A stretch of 64,000 nucleotides of DNA from Emticicia fluvialis (GTDB lineage: Bacteria > Bacteroidota > Bacteroidia > Cytophagales > Spirosomataceae): the NCBI RefSeq assembly GCF_024793945.1, contig NZ_JANUSD010000013.1, forward strand, positions 109,626 through 173,625, written 5' to 3'. The position numbers and the translations under genes are program-made. This document shows, one piece after another, positions 36,421 to 44,533 of the stretch. The notes beneath the pieces were generated by a model, which was not told the DNA's origin, ran no database searches, and worked only from the letters and a program-made list of their open reading frames with translations. Position 1 is the first letter of the stretch. Every line of letters begins with the position of its first letter.

Positions 36421-37005
36421 TCAGGCTTTGGTCTTTGCCAGTTTGGTTCTTACTTTACTAAGAAACTCAGGCGAAAAGCCCAGATACGAGGCGATGTAAT
36501 GTTGGGCAACTCTTTGGGGTATAGTTGGGTACCTTTCCAGGAAATCAAGGTATTTTTCAACAGCGGTAGTAGCAATGGTCTGAAACAACCGCTCCTGCAT
36601 GCGTGTGAGGTTTCTCTGAACCATCAGCCTGAACATACGTTCAAACTTAGGCACTTCGGCCAGTAATTTCTCTTTGGTTTCAGGGGTTAAAACAAAAAAT
36701 TCGCAGTCTTCCAGGGTTTCTATAAACATTCGGCTGGGTTTCTGCTCATGAAAACTGGCTATGTCGCTCACCCACCAGTTTTCTATGGCAAACTGAAGGG
36801 TTACCTCAGCGCCGCTGGGGTCAAGATAATAGGTTCTTACACATCCCTTCTTTATAAATGCTTCAAATTTGCACACTTCACCTTCTTGTAGCAAAAAGGC
36901 CTTTTTGGCTATACTTTTTGCCTGCAATGATGCATTAAAGATGGCAACTTCCTGATCGGTGAAATCAGCGTACCGTGCAATGTAAGCGTTTATCTCTTCA
37001 AACAT
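36421..37005 (-). CDS. Crp/Fnr family regulator
   Basis: This 194-residue protein has a cyclic-nucleotide-binding fold (residues 15-120) and a C-terminal helix-turn-helix with IPQRVAQHYIASYLGFSPEFLSKVRTKL. It lacks the Cys cluster of Fnr, and the Arg-Ser phosphate-binding signature of Crp is not clear, so its effector is unknown. It lies upstream of the MhqO/MhqD-like pair and downstream of the VanX-like gene, all on the minus strand. Confidence 0.85.
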   Translation of the reverse strand: MFEEINAYIARYADFTDQEVAIFNASLQAKSIAKKAFLLQEGEVCKFEAFIKKGCVRTYYLDPSGAEVTLQFAIENWWVSDIASFHEQKPSRMFIETLEDCEFFVLTPETKEKLLAEVPKFERMFRLMVQRNLTRMQERLFQTIATTAVEKYLDFLERYPTIPQRVAQHYIASYLGFSPEFLSKVRTKLAKTKA

Positions 37006-37038
37006 AATCTGATACTCTTCGGTAGGTTAATTCCAACG

Positions 37039-37809
37039 TCATTCTATTATTTTATATAATTCTTTGGCTTTGGCTCTCGAAATGGCATTGAAATGCCACC
37101 ACTCGCTGTCTATGCGCATATACCCGGCCTTTTGCATGGCATTGCGTAAAACCAGACGGTTATCAATCTGCTTTTGAGTCAGTTTGCCTTCTACCAGCAT
37201 CTCGTCTTCGTAAATAGGGTAGGCTAAATCGCCAAAATAATCATATTTGGTGCCCATGTCTAAGGGTTTACCAGACCTGGTATCAAACACAGTTAAATCA
37301 ACTGCCGAGCCAAAGTTATGAATGGAGCCTTCTGCCGGATTCGCCACGAAATCGGCTCTTTTGGCAGGGGGTATGGTGTCTAGCATTGCCCACAATTTAT
37401 GTTGTACTGATAACGGCCTTGCGCTGTCATAGACAAGTAGTCTGTATTCAGGATGCCGGCTTTGCAGATATTTACTGGCTTTGGCCAGCATCTCTGCCGG
37501 TTTTTTCTGCATGTAGGCGCGGGTCAGGTCTCCGTAAACATCCGAGCGCACAAAATTATCAGTTGTTGTGTACTTCAGTTCAACCATTATTGTAGTGTCC
37601 AGGGTTTGTACATTCACCAATCCCTGGGTAATCATCCGTTGCTCTAATTCAGGAATCTTCACCGTTTCTACAACAGAAACAGTATCTTTCTTTATTTGTA
37701 TGGTATCAGTCTTTAATGTGTCTTTTTTTTCGGTCTGTGTCTGAGAAGTACAAGCTCCCATCAACAGGGTTACTATTGATATTCCTGAAATTAGCTTTAG
37801 TTTTGCCAT
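37039..37809 (-). CDS. D-alanyl-D-alanine dipeptidase lipoprotein (VanX/DdpX-like)
   Basis: A 256-residue M15D peptidase with lipobox Cys20 (LLMGAC). Zinc and catalytic residues are intact: His164 and Asp171 in SIHNFGSAVD, Glu236 and His239 in EWWHF, and transition-state Arg131 in DSARP. It hydrolyses D-Ala-D-Ala. In a lipoprotein it should act in the periplasm on turnover products rather than give vancomycin resistance, since vanH and vanA are absent. A Thr/Lys-rich linker follows the lipid anchor. Confidence 0.9.
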   Translation of the reverse strand: MAKLKLISGISIVTLLMGACTSQTQTEKKDTLKTDTIQIKKDTVSVVETVKIPELEQRMITQGLVNVQTLDTTIMVELKYTTTDNFVRSDVYGDLTRAYMQKKPAEMLAKASKYLQSRHPEYRLLVYDSARPLSVQHKLWAMLDTIPPAKRADFVANPAEGSIHNFGSAVDLTVFDTRSGKPLDMGTKYDYFGDLAYPIYEDEMLVEGKLTQKQIDNRLVLRNAMQKAGYMRIDSEWWHFNAISRAKAKELYKIIE

Positions 37810-37926
37810 AAAATTGGTTCATTATTCCGGCAGTTCCGGTTTTTTGTAGAAAATGAAAGGCAAGCAATTATAAATCTTAGTTTATTTATATCTTGCCGGC
37901 AAATCTAACCCTAAAATCTCAATTTT

Positions 37927-39162
37927 ATGGCATTAAACTACATTTGGGTAGCATTTTTTCTTATCGCATTTGTTGTTGCACTTATTAAAGTCATATTTAC
38001 CGGGGATACCGAGATATTCAAGCTGGTTGTTGATGGCATGTTCGATTCCGCCAAGCTGGCCGTGATGGATATTGCCCTGCCTTTGGCCGGAGTTATGACA
38101 TTCTTTTTAGGGATATTGAAAGTGGGCGAGGAGGCAGGGGTTATCAGACGCATGGCCAGAATCATAGGCCCGTTTTTCAGCAAGCTGTTTCCGGAAGTGC
38201 CAAAAGACCATCCGGCAAATGGGCAGATGATTATGAATTTTTCGGCCAATATGTTGGGGTTAGATAACGCCGCTACGCCGTTCGGGCTTAAAGCCATGCA
38301 GAGTCTTCAGGAGTTAAACCCTAATAAAGAATCGGCAAGTAATGCCCAGATTATGTTTATGGTACTGCATAGCGCCGGGCCAGTGTTGATACCTTTAAGT
38401 ATTATGGCTCAAAGAGCTATTTATAATGCAGCCGACCCTTCAGATATTTTTATTCCGGCATTGATATCGGTATATGTGGCTACGCTGACCGGAATGCTTT
38501 TTGTTGGAATTAAGCAGCGCATCAATTTTTTTGATAAAACATTGTTTAGCTGGCTGGCCGGGGTAACGGCGTTTATTGGTTTTGTAATCTGGTATTTTGC
38601 GCGCCTTTCTAAAGAAGAAATAGAGACCACATCGAAAGTTGTAAGTAATATGTTGCTGATGGTTTTTATTGTGGGGTTTATAGGAGGGGCTGTTTACAAA
38701 AAAGTTGATGTTTTCTCGGCTTTTATTGATGGCGCAAAAAACGGATTCGAAACCTCAGTAAAAGTAATTCCGTATCTGGTTGGTATGTTAGTGGCCATTA
38801 GTGTTTTTCGGAATTGCGGAGCCTTAACTTATATAGTAGATGGTATGAAATGGGTGATAGGTCTTACCGGCATTAATACAGATTTTACCGAGGCGCTTCC
38901 AACTGCTCTGATGCACCCATTAAGCGGCAGTGGCTCAAGAGCCATGATGATAGACGCCATGAAAACCCACGGGGCTGACTCTTTCGTCGGGCGTTTGTCT
39001 TGTGTTTTTCAGGCTTGTTCAGACACCATCCTCTATATTTTAGCGCTTTACTTTGGCTCGGTAGGCATTAAGCATACCCGTTATACATTGTTAGCCGGTT
39101 TGCTGGCCGACTTTGCAGGTGTAGTTACTGCCATTGTTGTGTCTTATATATTTTTTTATTAG
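37927..39162 (+). CDS. SpmA-SpmB fusion, nucleoside-recognition (Gate) membrane protein
   Basis: This 411-residue protein has about 9-10 membrane helices. The N-terminal half resembles SpmA (VMDIALPLAGVMTFFLGILKVGEEAG with the following NMLGLDNAATPFGLKAM), and the C-terminal half resembles SpmB (LPTALMHPLSGSGSRAMMID and the QACSDTILYIL segment). In sporulators these two make a spore maturation complex. In Bacteroidota the fusion is a membrane protein of unknown substrate. The histidine kinase starts 3 bases after its stop, so the two are co-transcribed. Confidence 0.88.
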   Translation: MALNYIWVAFFLIAFVVALIKVIFTGDTEIFKLVVDGMFDSAKLAVMDIALPLAGVMTFFLGILKVGEEAGVIRRMARIIGPFFSKLFPEVPKDHPANGQMIMNFSANMLGLDNAATPFGLKAMQSLQELNPNKESASNAQIMFMVLHSAGPVLIPLSIMAQRAIYNAADPSDIFIPALISVYVATLTGMLFVGIKQRINFFDKTLFSWLAGVTAFIGFVIWYFARLSKEEIETTSKVVSNMLLMVFIVGFIGGAVYKKVDVFSAFIDGAKNGFETSVKVIPYLVGMLVAISVFRNCGALTYIVDGMKWVIGLTGINTDFTEALPTALMHPLSGSGSRAMMIDAMKTHGADSFVGRLSCVFQACSDTILYILALYFGSVGIKHTRYTLLAGLLADFAGVVTAIVVSYIFFY

Positions 39163-39165
39163 TAC

Positions 39166-41118
39166 ATGATACGGCCAGCCATTTACATAAAACCCGGAAG
39201 CTTAAGAATATTCGGCAGGATTTTATTTCTGCTATTTTTGAGCCTTGCCTCTCTGGGTGTTAATGGCAAAGACTCAACAGGGGTTATTCTGTTGAACTAC
39301 GACGGTAACTGGCAAATGAAAAATATGCCCCCCGGTTTGAGTTATTATCAGGATAAAAGCCGGCAGCTCACACTTAAAGAATTACTAACCAGACCCGAAG
39401 CCTATCATTTTAAACAAACCAAAGGCAATGCGCCTACTTTCTGGGCAAGAGGTAACCCCTTCTGGTTTAAGTTCAGGCTAAAAAACTCTACAGGTATTGA
39501 CCAGAGCTTCATAATAGACCTGCCTACGCCTCTTTATGACGAAGCCAGATTTTACACCACCGAAAATGGCGTTATATTGTCAGACCACTTTCTTTCCTGG
39601 CAAACTCCGCAGCTTGCACGGGTAATTAAACACCGTAATTTTTTCTTTCCTGTTGTTTTAAAGGCAAACCAGGAGGTTGTATGTTATCTTAAACTTCAGA
39701 CAGAGGTAGGGTCTATCTGGGCGCCGGTCAATATCTGGGAGCGGAACATTTTCGACTACTACTATTATTCAACAGACTACCACACTTGGGGCTTTGTAAT
39801 TGGCATTTTGCTGTTTGTGGTTTTTATGTCTTTTCTGCTTCTTTTTGCTTTTAAAGACATGCTCTATTTTTTTTATGCCTTGTATGTACTTATGGCGCTT
39901 GCTTTTGTTGCTACCTCGCAGGGGTATTTCATAAGGTATTATGTAGATGGCTCCTTTGGTGTGCAGGGCAACCGCCTCCGATACGTCGCCTCGCTTTTAT
40001 TGCTTATAGCCGGGCTTTTTTTTATCAGAAAGTACCTTCGCTGGGACCTCCTCAAAAACAAATATATCAACTACCTGCATATTGGTCTGATAACCATACT
40101 TACAGGCATGATTATGTTTTTATATGCCGACAGCCTGCTGGTACATGGCGAGTGGTTTAAGCGTTACATTAAAGTTGTAAATAAGGTACTTGGGCTGGTG
40201 TTCTGGATACCCACCACCTATGTTATGCTCAGCTCATTTTATTGTATCAGGATAGGCCATTACAGAAAAGAGGCCATTTATTTTCTTATTGCTAATTTAC
40301 CCGTTGCGTTTATAATATTTTATTCTGCTTTAAGTAATTATGAAATAGTAAGAGGAAGCCGACTGGTTGAAATAGATTATTTTGCTTATGCTTATATTAT
40401 TGAAATTGTATTTCTGATGGTTTTGCTGGCCTACCGGCTAAAGGCCATGCAAGATACCGCCGAGCAGCTTTTTCTTGAAAAAACCATAGCCCAGCAGCAG
40501 AGAACTGAAGCCATATTGCAGGCAGAAGAGAGAGAGCGGGTAAGAATTGCGCGCGACCTGCACGATGGCATAGGGCAGATGCTGGCCGCAGCCAGAATGG
40601 CTCTTGGTAACTTTATGGCAAAGAAAAAGGAAGAAAATGAACACATTCAAAGCTCGCTTGATTTGCTGGAAGAGAGCATCAAGGAGATACGGGAGATTTC
40701 TCATAACATGATGCCCGGTGCTCTGACAAAACTTGGCTTGTCTACCGCCCTCAAGCAGTTTGTTAATAAAATAAATTCGCTCGGAGAACTACAAATTGAA
40801 TTGCAGATAATAGAATTAAAAGAAAGACTCAACGAAAAAATTGAAACCACCCTCTACCGTGTTGTACAAGAGGCTTTGAGTAATATTTTTCGTCATGCAG
40901 AGGCCACAAAAGTAAGCATAGAACTGGTAATACACGAAAAAGAACTGGTATTGATTATAGAAGATAACGGCAAGGGTTTTGATAACCAGAGAGTAGGGAA
41001 AGAAGGTATTGGAATTAAAAATGTGACCACAAGAGTAGAATATTTGAATGGAAGTGTTAATTTTGATTCAGCAATCGGAAGAGGAACCAGCGTAATTGTT
41101 GAAATTCCCCTCATTTGA
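39166..41118 (+). CDS. 7TMR-DISM sensor histidine kinase
   Basis: A 650-residue kinase. A signal-like start is followed by a 7TMR-DISMED2 periplasmic domain (residues ~40-195), seven membrane helices (~205-405), a short coiled coil, a HisKA_3 dimerisation domain with His466 (RDLHDGIGQ) and a HATPase domain with the N-box (EALSNIFRHAEAT) and G-boxes (DNGKGFD, GIGIKN). The extracellular domain resembles carbohydrate-binding jelly rolls, so a sugar or glycan ligand is plausible. It overlaps neither neighbour and lies between the SpmAB fusion and its NarL-type regulator. Confidence 0.92.
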   Translation: MIRPAIYIKPGSLRIFGRILFLLFLSLASLGVNGKDSTGVILLNYDGNWQMKNMPPGLSYYQDKSRQLTLKELLTRPEAYHFKQTKGNAPTFWARGNPFWFKFRLKNSTGIDQSFIIDLPTPLYDEARFYTTENGVILSDHFLSWQTPQLARVIKHRNFFFPVVLKANQEVVCYLKLQTEVGSIWAPVNIWERNIFDYYYYSTDYHTWGFVIGILLFVVFMSFLLLFAFKDMLYFFYALYVLMALAFVATSQGYFIRYYVDGSFGVQGNRLRYVASLLLLIAGLFFIRKYLRWDLLKNKYINYLHIGLITILTGMIMFLYADSLLVHGEWFKRYIKVVNKVLGLVFWIPTTYVMLSSFYCIRIGHYRKEAIYFLIANLPVAFIIFYSALSNYEIVRGSRLVEIDYFAYAYIIEIVFLMVLLAYRLKAMQDTAEQLFLEKTIAQQQRTEAILQAEERERVRIARDLHDGIGQMLAAARMALGNFMAKKKEENEHIQSSLDLLEESIKEIREISHNMMPGALTKLGLSTALKQFVNKINSLGELQIELQIIELKERLNEKIETTLYRVVQEALSNIFRHAEATKVSIELVIHEKELVLIIEDNGKGFDNQRVGKEGIGIKNVTTRVEYLNGSVNFDSAIGRGTSVIVEIPLI

Positions 41119-41128
41119 TTCGTTTGTA

Positions 41129-41773
41129 ATGATAGCCGCCAAACTCAAAATTTTAATAGTTGACGATCATCAGATTCTGATTGATGGCATAGAAGCTATG
41201 CTCCAGGGTGTAGATAACTTTGAAGTTGTGGGTAAACTGCTCGATGGAAAACTTGCCTTGACTTATCTCTCTGATCACCCTGTTGATATCCTCCTCACAG
41301 ACCTTTACATGCCTAAAATGACAGGCATTGAGCTTACTCAAAAGGTTAAGAAAGCATTTCCTGATTTAAAAGTCCTTGCATTGTCGGTTTCTTATGATGT
41401 TTCTATTGTTCATGACCTGATGGACGCGGGCATATCGGGCTTTATTCTTAAAACAATCGGCAGGAACGAACTGATTGATGCAATCAATGAGGTATCGAAG
41501 GGTAATGTTTATTTCAGCCGCGAGGTGTCTAATGAAATTCTCAGAAGCCTGGCCAACAGAAATGACCCCGAAGAAGAAATTTATCGTTTGTCAGATAGAG
41601 AAATTGAGATTCTGAAGTTAATATCCAGAGAGTTTTCTAATGCAGATATTGCCAAACAATTGTATATTTCTGAAAGAACTGTAGAAACCCACCGCAAGAA
41701 TATTTACCGTAAAACCAATACCAAAACCATAGTGGGGCTCATAAAGTATGCCGTAGAACGCAAATTAATTTAA
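41129..41773 (+). CDS. NarL/LuxR-type response regulator
   Basis: This 214-residue regulator starts at the ATG at 41129; a longer frame overlapping the kinase begins upstream. The receiver domain has the acidic pair in LIVDDHQ, phosphoacceptor Asp58 in LLTDLYMPKM and Lys in ILKTIG. The C-terminal LuxR helix-turn-helix is LSDREIEILKLI with SNADIAKQLYISERTVETH. It is the partner of the 7TMR-DISM kinase, 10 bases upstream. Confidence 0.93.
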   Translation: MIAAKLKILIVDDHQILIDGIEAMLQGVDNFEVVGKLLDGKLALTYLSDHPVDILLTDLYMPKMTGIELTQKVKKAFPDLKVLALSVSYDVSIVHDLMDAGISGFILKTIGRNELIDAINEVSKGNVYFSREVSNEILRSLANRNDPEEEIYRLSDREIEILKLISREFSNADIAKQLYISERTVETHRKNIYRKTNTKTIVGLIKYAVERKLI

Positions 41774-42001
41774 TCAATACGTACTGGTACGGATGCGCGA
41801 GTTAAAAAATACCCTGAAATGGGTATTGGCCTGCAAAATAGTCTTTCCGATATTTGCACTATGAACACGAAGGTGTTATAGCCATGAAGACGACCTTCTG
41901 CATATTTAGTAAATCTGCTTAATAAAAATTTGATACATAGGTTCCAACCTTTCACCTGAAACTGGAATCATCGTATAATAAATTTTAATTTTAAGTAGTA
42001 T

Positions 42002-42091
42002 ATGAAGAAGTTTTTTTACGAGTATTTTGACGAAATTGTTGTTGTAATGTTTTTTATAACGATAGTAGCCATTAACGCCTGCAAGGCATAA
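42002..42091 (+). CDS. Small hydrophobic peptide (29 aa), candidate gene
   Basis: The ORF reads MKKFFYEYFDEIVVVMFF and ends with ITIVAINACKA. A charged amphipathic start is followed by one likely membrane segment and a short Cys-Lys tail. A -7-like TAATTTTA lies upstream, and two hairpins (one with a terminator) follow within 120 bases, giving the layout of a compact independent transcript. No family is recognised. The Cys near the end is not a usual lipobox. A chance ORF in AT-rich DNA cannot be excluded. Confidence 0.4.
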   Translation: MKKFFYEYFDEIVVVMFFITIVAINACKA

Positions 42092-42106
42092 ACAGAGCTT
42101 TATCAT

Positions 42107-42150
42107 AAAATCACCGGCCCGTTCGCAGGAGCCAACGGCTCGATGATTTT
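42107..42150 (+). terminator. Hairpin after the 29-aa ORF
   Basis: Stem AAAATCA / TGATTTT continues as CCGGCCCGTT against AACGGCTCGA with two mismatches, around a 10-base loop. A short T run closes it. It may end a transcript of the small ORF. Confidence 0.45.
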
Positions 42151-42177
42151 AATAATCAACAGCAGTTTGACGAGAGC

Positions 42178-42207
42178 AAAAGCAAGAGTCATCTGATTCT
42201 TGCTTTT
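42178..42207. terminator. Terminator hairpin before GH16 gene
   Basis: AAAAGCAAGA pairs with TCTTGCTTTT around a 10-base loop, then CTTATTTT. It can act on either strand and may end the GH16 transcript. Confidence 0.65.
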
Positions 42208-42267
42208 CTTATTTTAGCACAGCTGATAGCCTTACAGCCTCTTTCCCGCTATCCACTTATAACTCAT

Positions 42268-43119
42268 TTATTTTTTTAACGCCTGGTAGACTCGTACGTA
42301 GTCTACCTCCATGCGTTGCGGAAAAGTACTGTCATCAATGCCTTGCTGGCCTCCCCAACTGCCTCCTACGGCTATGTTCAACAGTAAATGAAACTTCTTG
42401 TCGAACGGCCATTCCGCCCAGCCGTAATTAGCTTCTCTGGTAAAGGTAAAATACTTGTTGCCGTCTATCTCTATACTTATTTTATCGGGTGTCCATTCGC
42501 AGGCATAAACATGAAAATCGTCTGAAACCCCGGGTACCACAACATTATTACCTTTATTGGTTTTTATAGTATGGTTAAAAGCCTTGGTATGGATATTCCC
42601 GTGTATCCGGTTCTGGTCGTATCCAACGTGTTCAATGATATCAATCTCACCATTATCGGGCCAGTAATTGGCGCCGTACGATTTCTCAGTGGCCAGCATC
42701 CAGGCTGCAGGCCAGGTGCCTCTTCCTTTGGGTAATTTGGCTTTTATTTCAAATCGCCCATACAAAAAATCAGCTTTGTTTTTAGTTACCAGCCTCGCAG
42801 ATGTATAGTTATTGTTTTCAAATTTTTCTTTTCTGGCCTCAATAATTAGCACCCCGTTTTCAACACGCGCATTTTTTGCGTCTTTGGTATAAAATTGCTT
42901 TTCGTCATTTCCCCAGCCATTACCGCCCATGTCGTAACTCCATTTGCCGGTATCCGGCAACCCTGAATAGTTAAATTCATCTGCCCACACTGGTGCCGAC
43001 TTATCTATTTCGTATTTTAATGTTCCTTCGGCATTTACCTCATTTCGGCCGGTTTTTTGGCAGGCAACATAAAGCAAAAGAACAGACAAACCTAAACTGA
43101 AAACAAGAGTTTTTTTCAT
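42268..43119 (-). CDS. GH16 endo-beta-glucanase lipoprotein (laminarinase-like)
   Basis: A 283-residue enzyme with ATG at 43119 and a lipobox (LLLYVAC). The GH16 catalytic motif EIDIIEH is intact: nucleophile Glu, helper Asp and acid/base Glu in the bulge-containing ExDxxE form found in laminarinases. Surrounding conserved pieces are FLYGRFEIKAKLP and WPAAWML. The end MEVDYVRVYQ is the usual C-terminal strand. It would cut beta-1,3 or mixed beta-glucans at the cell surface. Confidence 0.93.
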   Translation of the reverse strand: MKKTLVFSLGLSVLLLYVACQKTGRNEVNAEGTLKYEIDKSAPVWADEFNYSGLPDTGKWSYDMGGNGWGNDEKQFYTKDAKNARVENGVLIIEARKEKFENNNYTSARLVTKNKADFLYGRFEIKAKLPKGRGTWPAAWMLATEKSYGANYWPDNGEIDIIEHVGYDQNRIHGNIHTKAFNHTIKTNKGNNVVVPGVSDDFHVYACEWTPDKISIEIDGNKYFTFTREANYGWAEWPFDKKFHLLLNIAVGGSWGGQQGIDDSTFPQRMEVDYVRVYQALKK

Positions 43120-43320
43120 GAGTAATAGATTTAAGAGCAATTTTAAACATTAAAAATCAGGCCACCCATTTAGGGGTTTTATTATTTACACCAAACGGAA
43201 TAATTATGGGTTATAACGCCATTTTTTGAGCATGAAATCAAATTTGGTTAATGAAGCCCGTTTTTCAATTTCTTTTTGTTCATTTGTACGTTTTCAACCC
43301 TAAAGATAATTACAATTTCT

Positions 43321-44358
43321 ATGAAACGCTTCATAATAATAATTTTTGCCATTGTGCTCATAATCACAGCATTTGTACTGAAAACCTTATGGAACGCAGG
43401 AACTTTTACAAAAATTGAGCCACATTTTAATGGAACAGTTAAAGAAGTACCAGGTTTTAATGGCGCAGAAGATATAACCATAGATAAAACTACCGGGCTG
43501 GCTTTTGTTTCGTCAGGCGGGTTTATTGCAAATGCGCCTAATGGAAACATTTTTTTGATTGATTTTACTCAGGAAGCTCCCAAACCTGTTAACCTTACAG
43601 CGCCATTAGCATTAACAGATTTCCATCCGCATGGCATTAGTTTGTTTCAATCGCCGGAGGGTGGAAAACGACTCTTTGTGGTTAATCATAAGAAAAACCG
43701 TACAAGTATTGAAATATTCAGTTTTCAAGACAGCACGCTGACACATCTGGAGACTATCAACAGTAATTTATTTGCCAGCCCGAATGATGTGGTGGCGGTA
43801 GGTGATAGGCAATTTTATTTTACTAACGACCACGATGAGGAAATTTCAGAATGGCGGTCAAAAAAAGATTTACTTCAGATACCCATGGGCAATGTGGGCT
43901 ACTTTGATGGCAGCAAGGTAAAGATTATGGCTGATGGCTTTTTGTATGCCAATGGCATAAACGTAAGTAACGACGGGCAAAAGTTATATGTTGCGGCTAC
44001 TTCGGGCCGAAAAATAGTAGTATTTGACCGGGATATCCTTACAGGAAATATAAAAGAAAGCAGTGAGATTGCCATTAACGGAGCCGACAATATTGAGATA
44101 GATGAATCGGGCGACTTGTGGGTGGGCTGTCACCCCAAATTACTGGCTTTTCTGGCTCATGCCAAAGACCACTCTAAATTATCACCGTCTGAAGTTATCA
44201 GCGTTTCTTTAAAAACTGGCACTCCGGCCATACAGAGTATTTATTTAAATGACGGAACACAACTTTCAGGCTCAAGTGTGGGTGCAGTTTGGCATAATAA
44301 ACTGCTTATTGGGAGTGTTTTTGGCAATAAAGTACTTATATGCACACTGAAGCAATAA
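43321..44358 (+). CDS. Paraoxonase/arylesterase-like beta-propeller hydrolase
   Basis: This 345-residue protein starts at the ATG at 43321 with one N-terminal membrane anchor (residues 3-20). Calcium ligands and catalytic residues of mammalian PON1 can be matched in order: Glu50-Asp51, His104 (HPHGIS), His123 (VVNH), Asn155 (PNDVVAVG), Asn211 (ANGIN) and Asp256-Asn257. Several spacings equal those in PON1 (19, 56 and 45 residues). PON enzymes hydrolyse lactones and aryl esters with calcium. Lactonase activity outside the cytoplasm is therefore likely. A more distant SMP-30 or strictosidine-synthase-like role is the alternative. Confidence 0.85.
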   Translation: MKRFIIIIFAIVLIITAFVLKTLWNAGTFTKIEPHFNGTVKEVPGFNGAEDITIDKTTGLAFVSSGGFIANAPNGNIFLIDFTQEAPKPVNLTAPLALTDFHPHGISLFQSPEGGKRLFVVNHKKNRTSIEIFSFQDSTLTHLETINSNLFASPNDVVAVGDRQFYFTNDHDEEISEWRSKKDLLQIPMGNVGYFDGSKVKIMADGFLYANGINVSNDGQKLYVAATSGRKIVVFDRDILTGNIKESSEIAINGADNIEIDESGDLWVGCHPKLLAFLAHAKDHSKLSPSEVISVSLKTGTPAIQSIYLNDGTQLSGSSVGAVWHNKLLIGSVFGNKVLICTLKQ

Positions 44359-44473
44359 TAATTGTTCAGCCTGTTTCATTCTGTCTATAGGCCTGGCCGG
44401 GTCATTTGCTTTTGGTTCAGAGAACAATGACATGGCCATTGATACCATTGCAGGTGTAAACCAAAGCTGTTAA
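44351..44473 (+). pseudogene. Possible remnant of a small secreted protein
   Basis: The frame reads FILSIGLAGSFAFGS then ENNDMAIDTIAGVNQSC and a TAA at 44471. The first part looks like the end of a signal peptide, followed by a short mature peptide ending in Cys. No start codon lies in the frame before a stop, and the preceding gene overlaps it. It is either a decayed gene or chance. Confidence 0.3.
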
Positions 44474-44512
44474 AAAAAGAGCGTCCGTAAAACCGGTTTA
44501 CGAACGCTCTTT
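44472..44512 (-). terminator. Terminator of the Tat TIM-barrel gene
   Basis: AAAGAGCGTCCGTAAA (44476-44491) pairs with 44497-44512 with one mismatch. On the minus strand a seven-T run follows. Confidence 0.8.
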
Positions 44513-44533
44513 GGACGAATGCCAAACAATTTG

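Larger units (their letters stand above)
41774..42267. other. Intergenic region with small ORF and hairpins
   Basis: This 494-base stretch has no long gene. It holds a weak hairpin (AATACCC / GGGTATT, 41808-41827) after the response regulator, the 29-residue ORF at 42002-42091, a strong imperfect hairpin at 42107-42150 and a terminator at 42178-42207. The -7-like TAATTTTA is about 18 bases before the small ORF. Confidence 0.5.
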
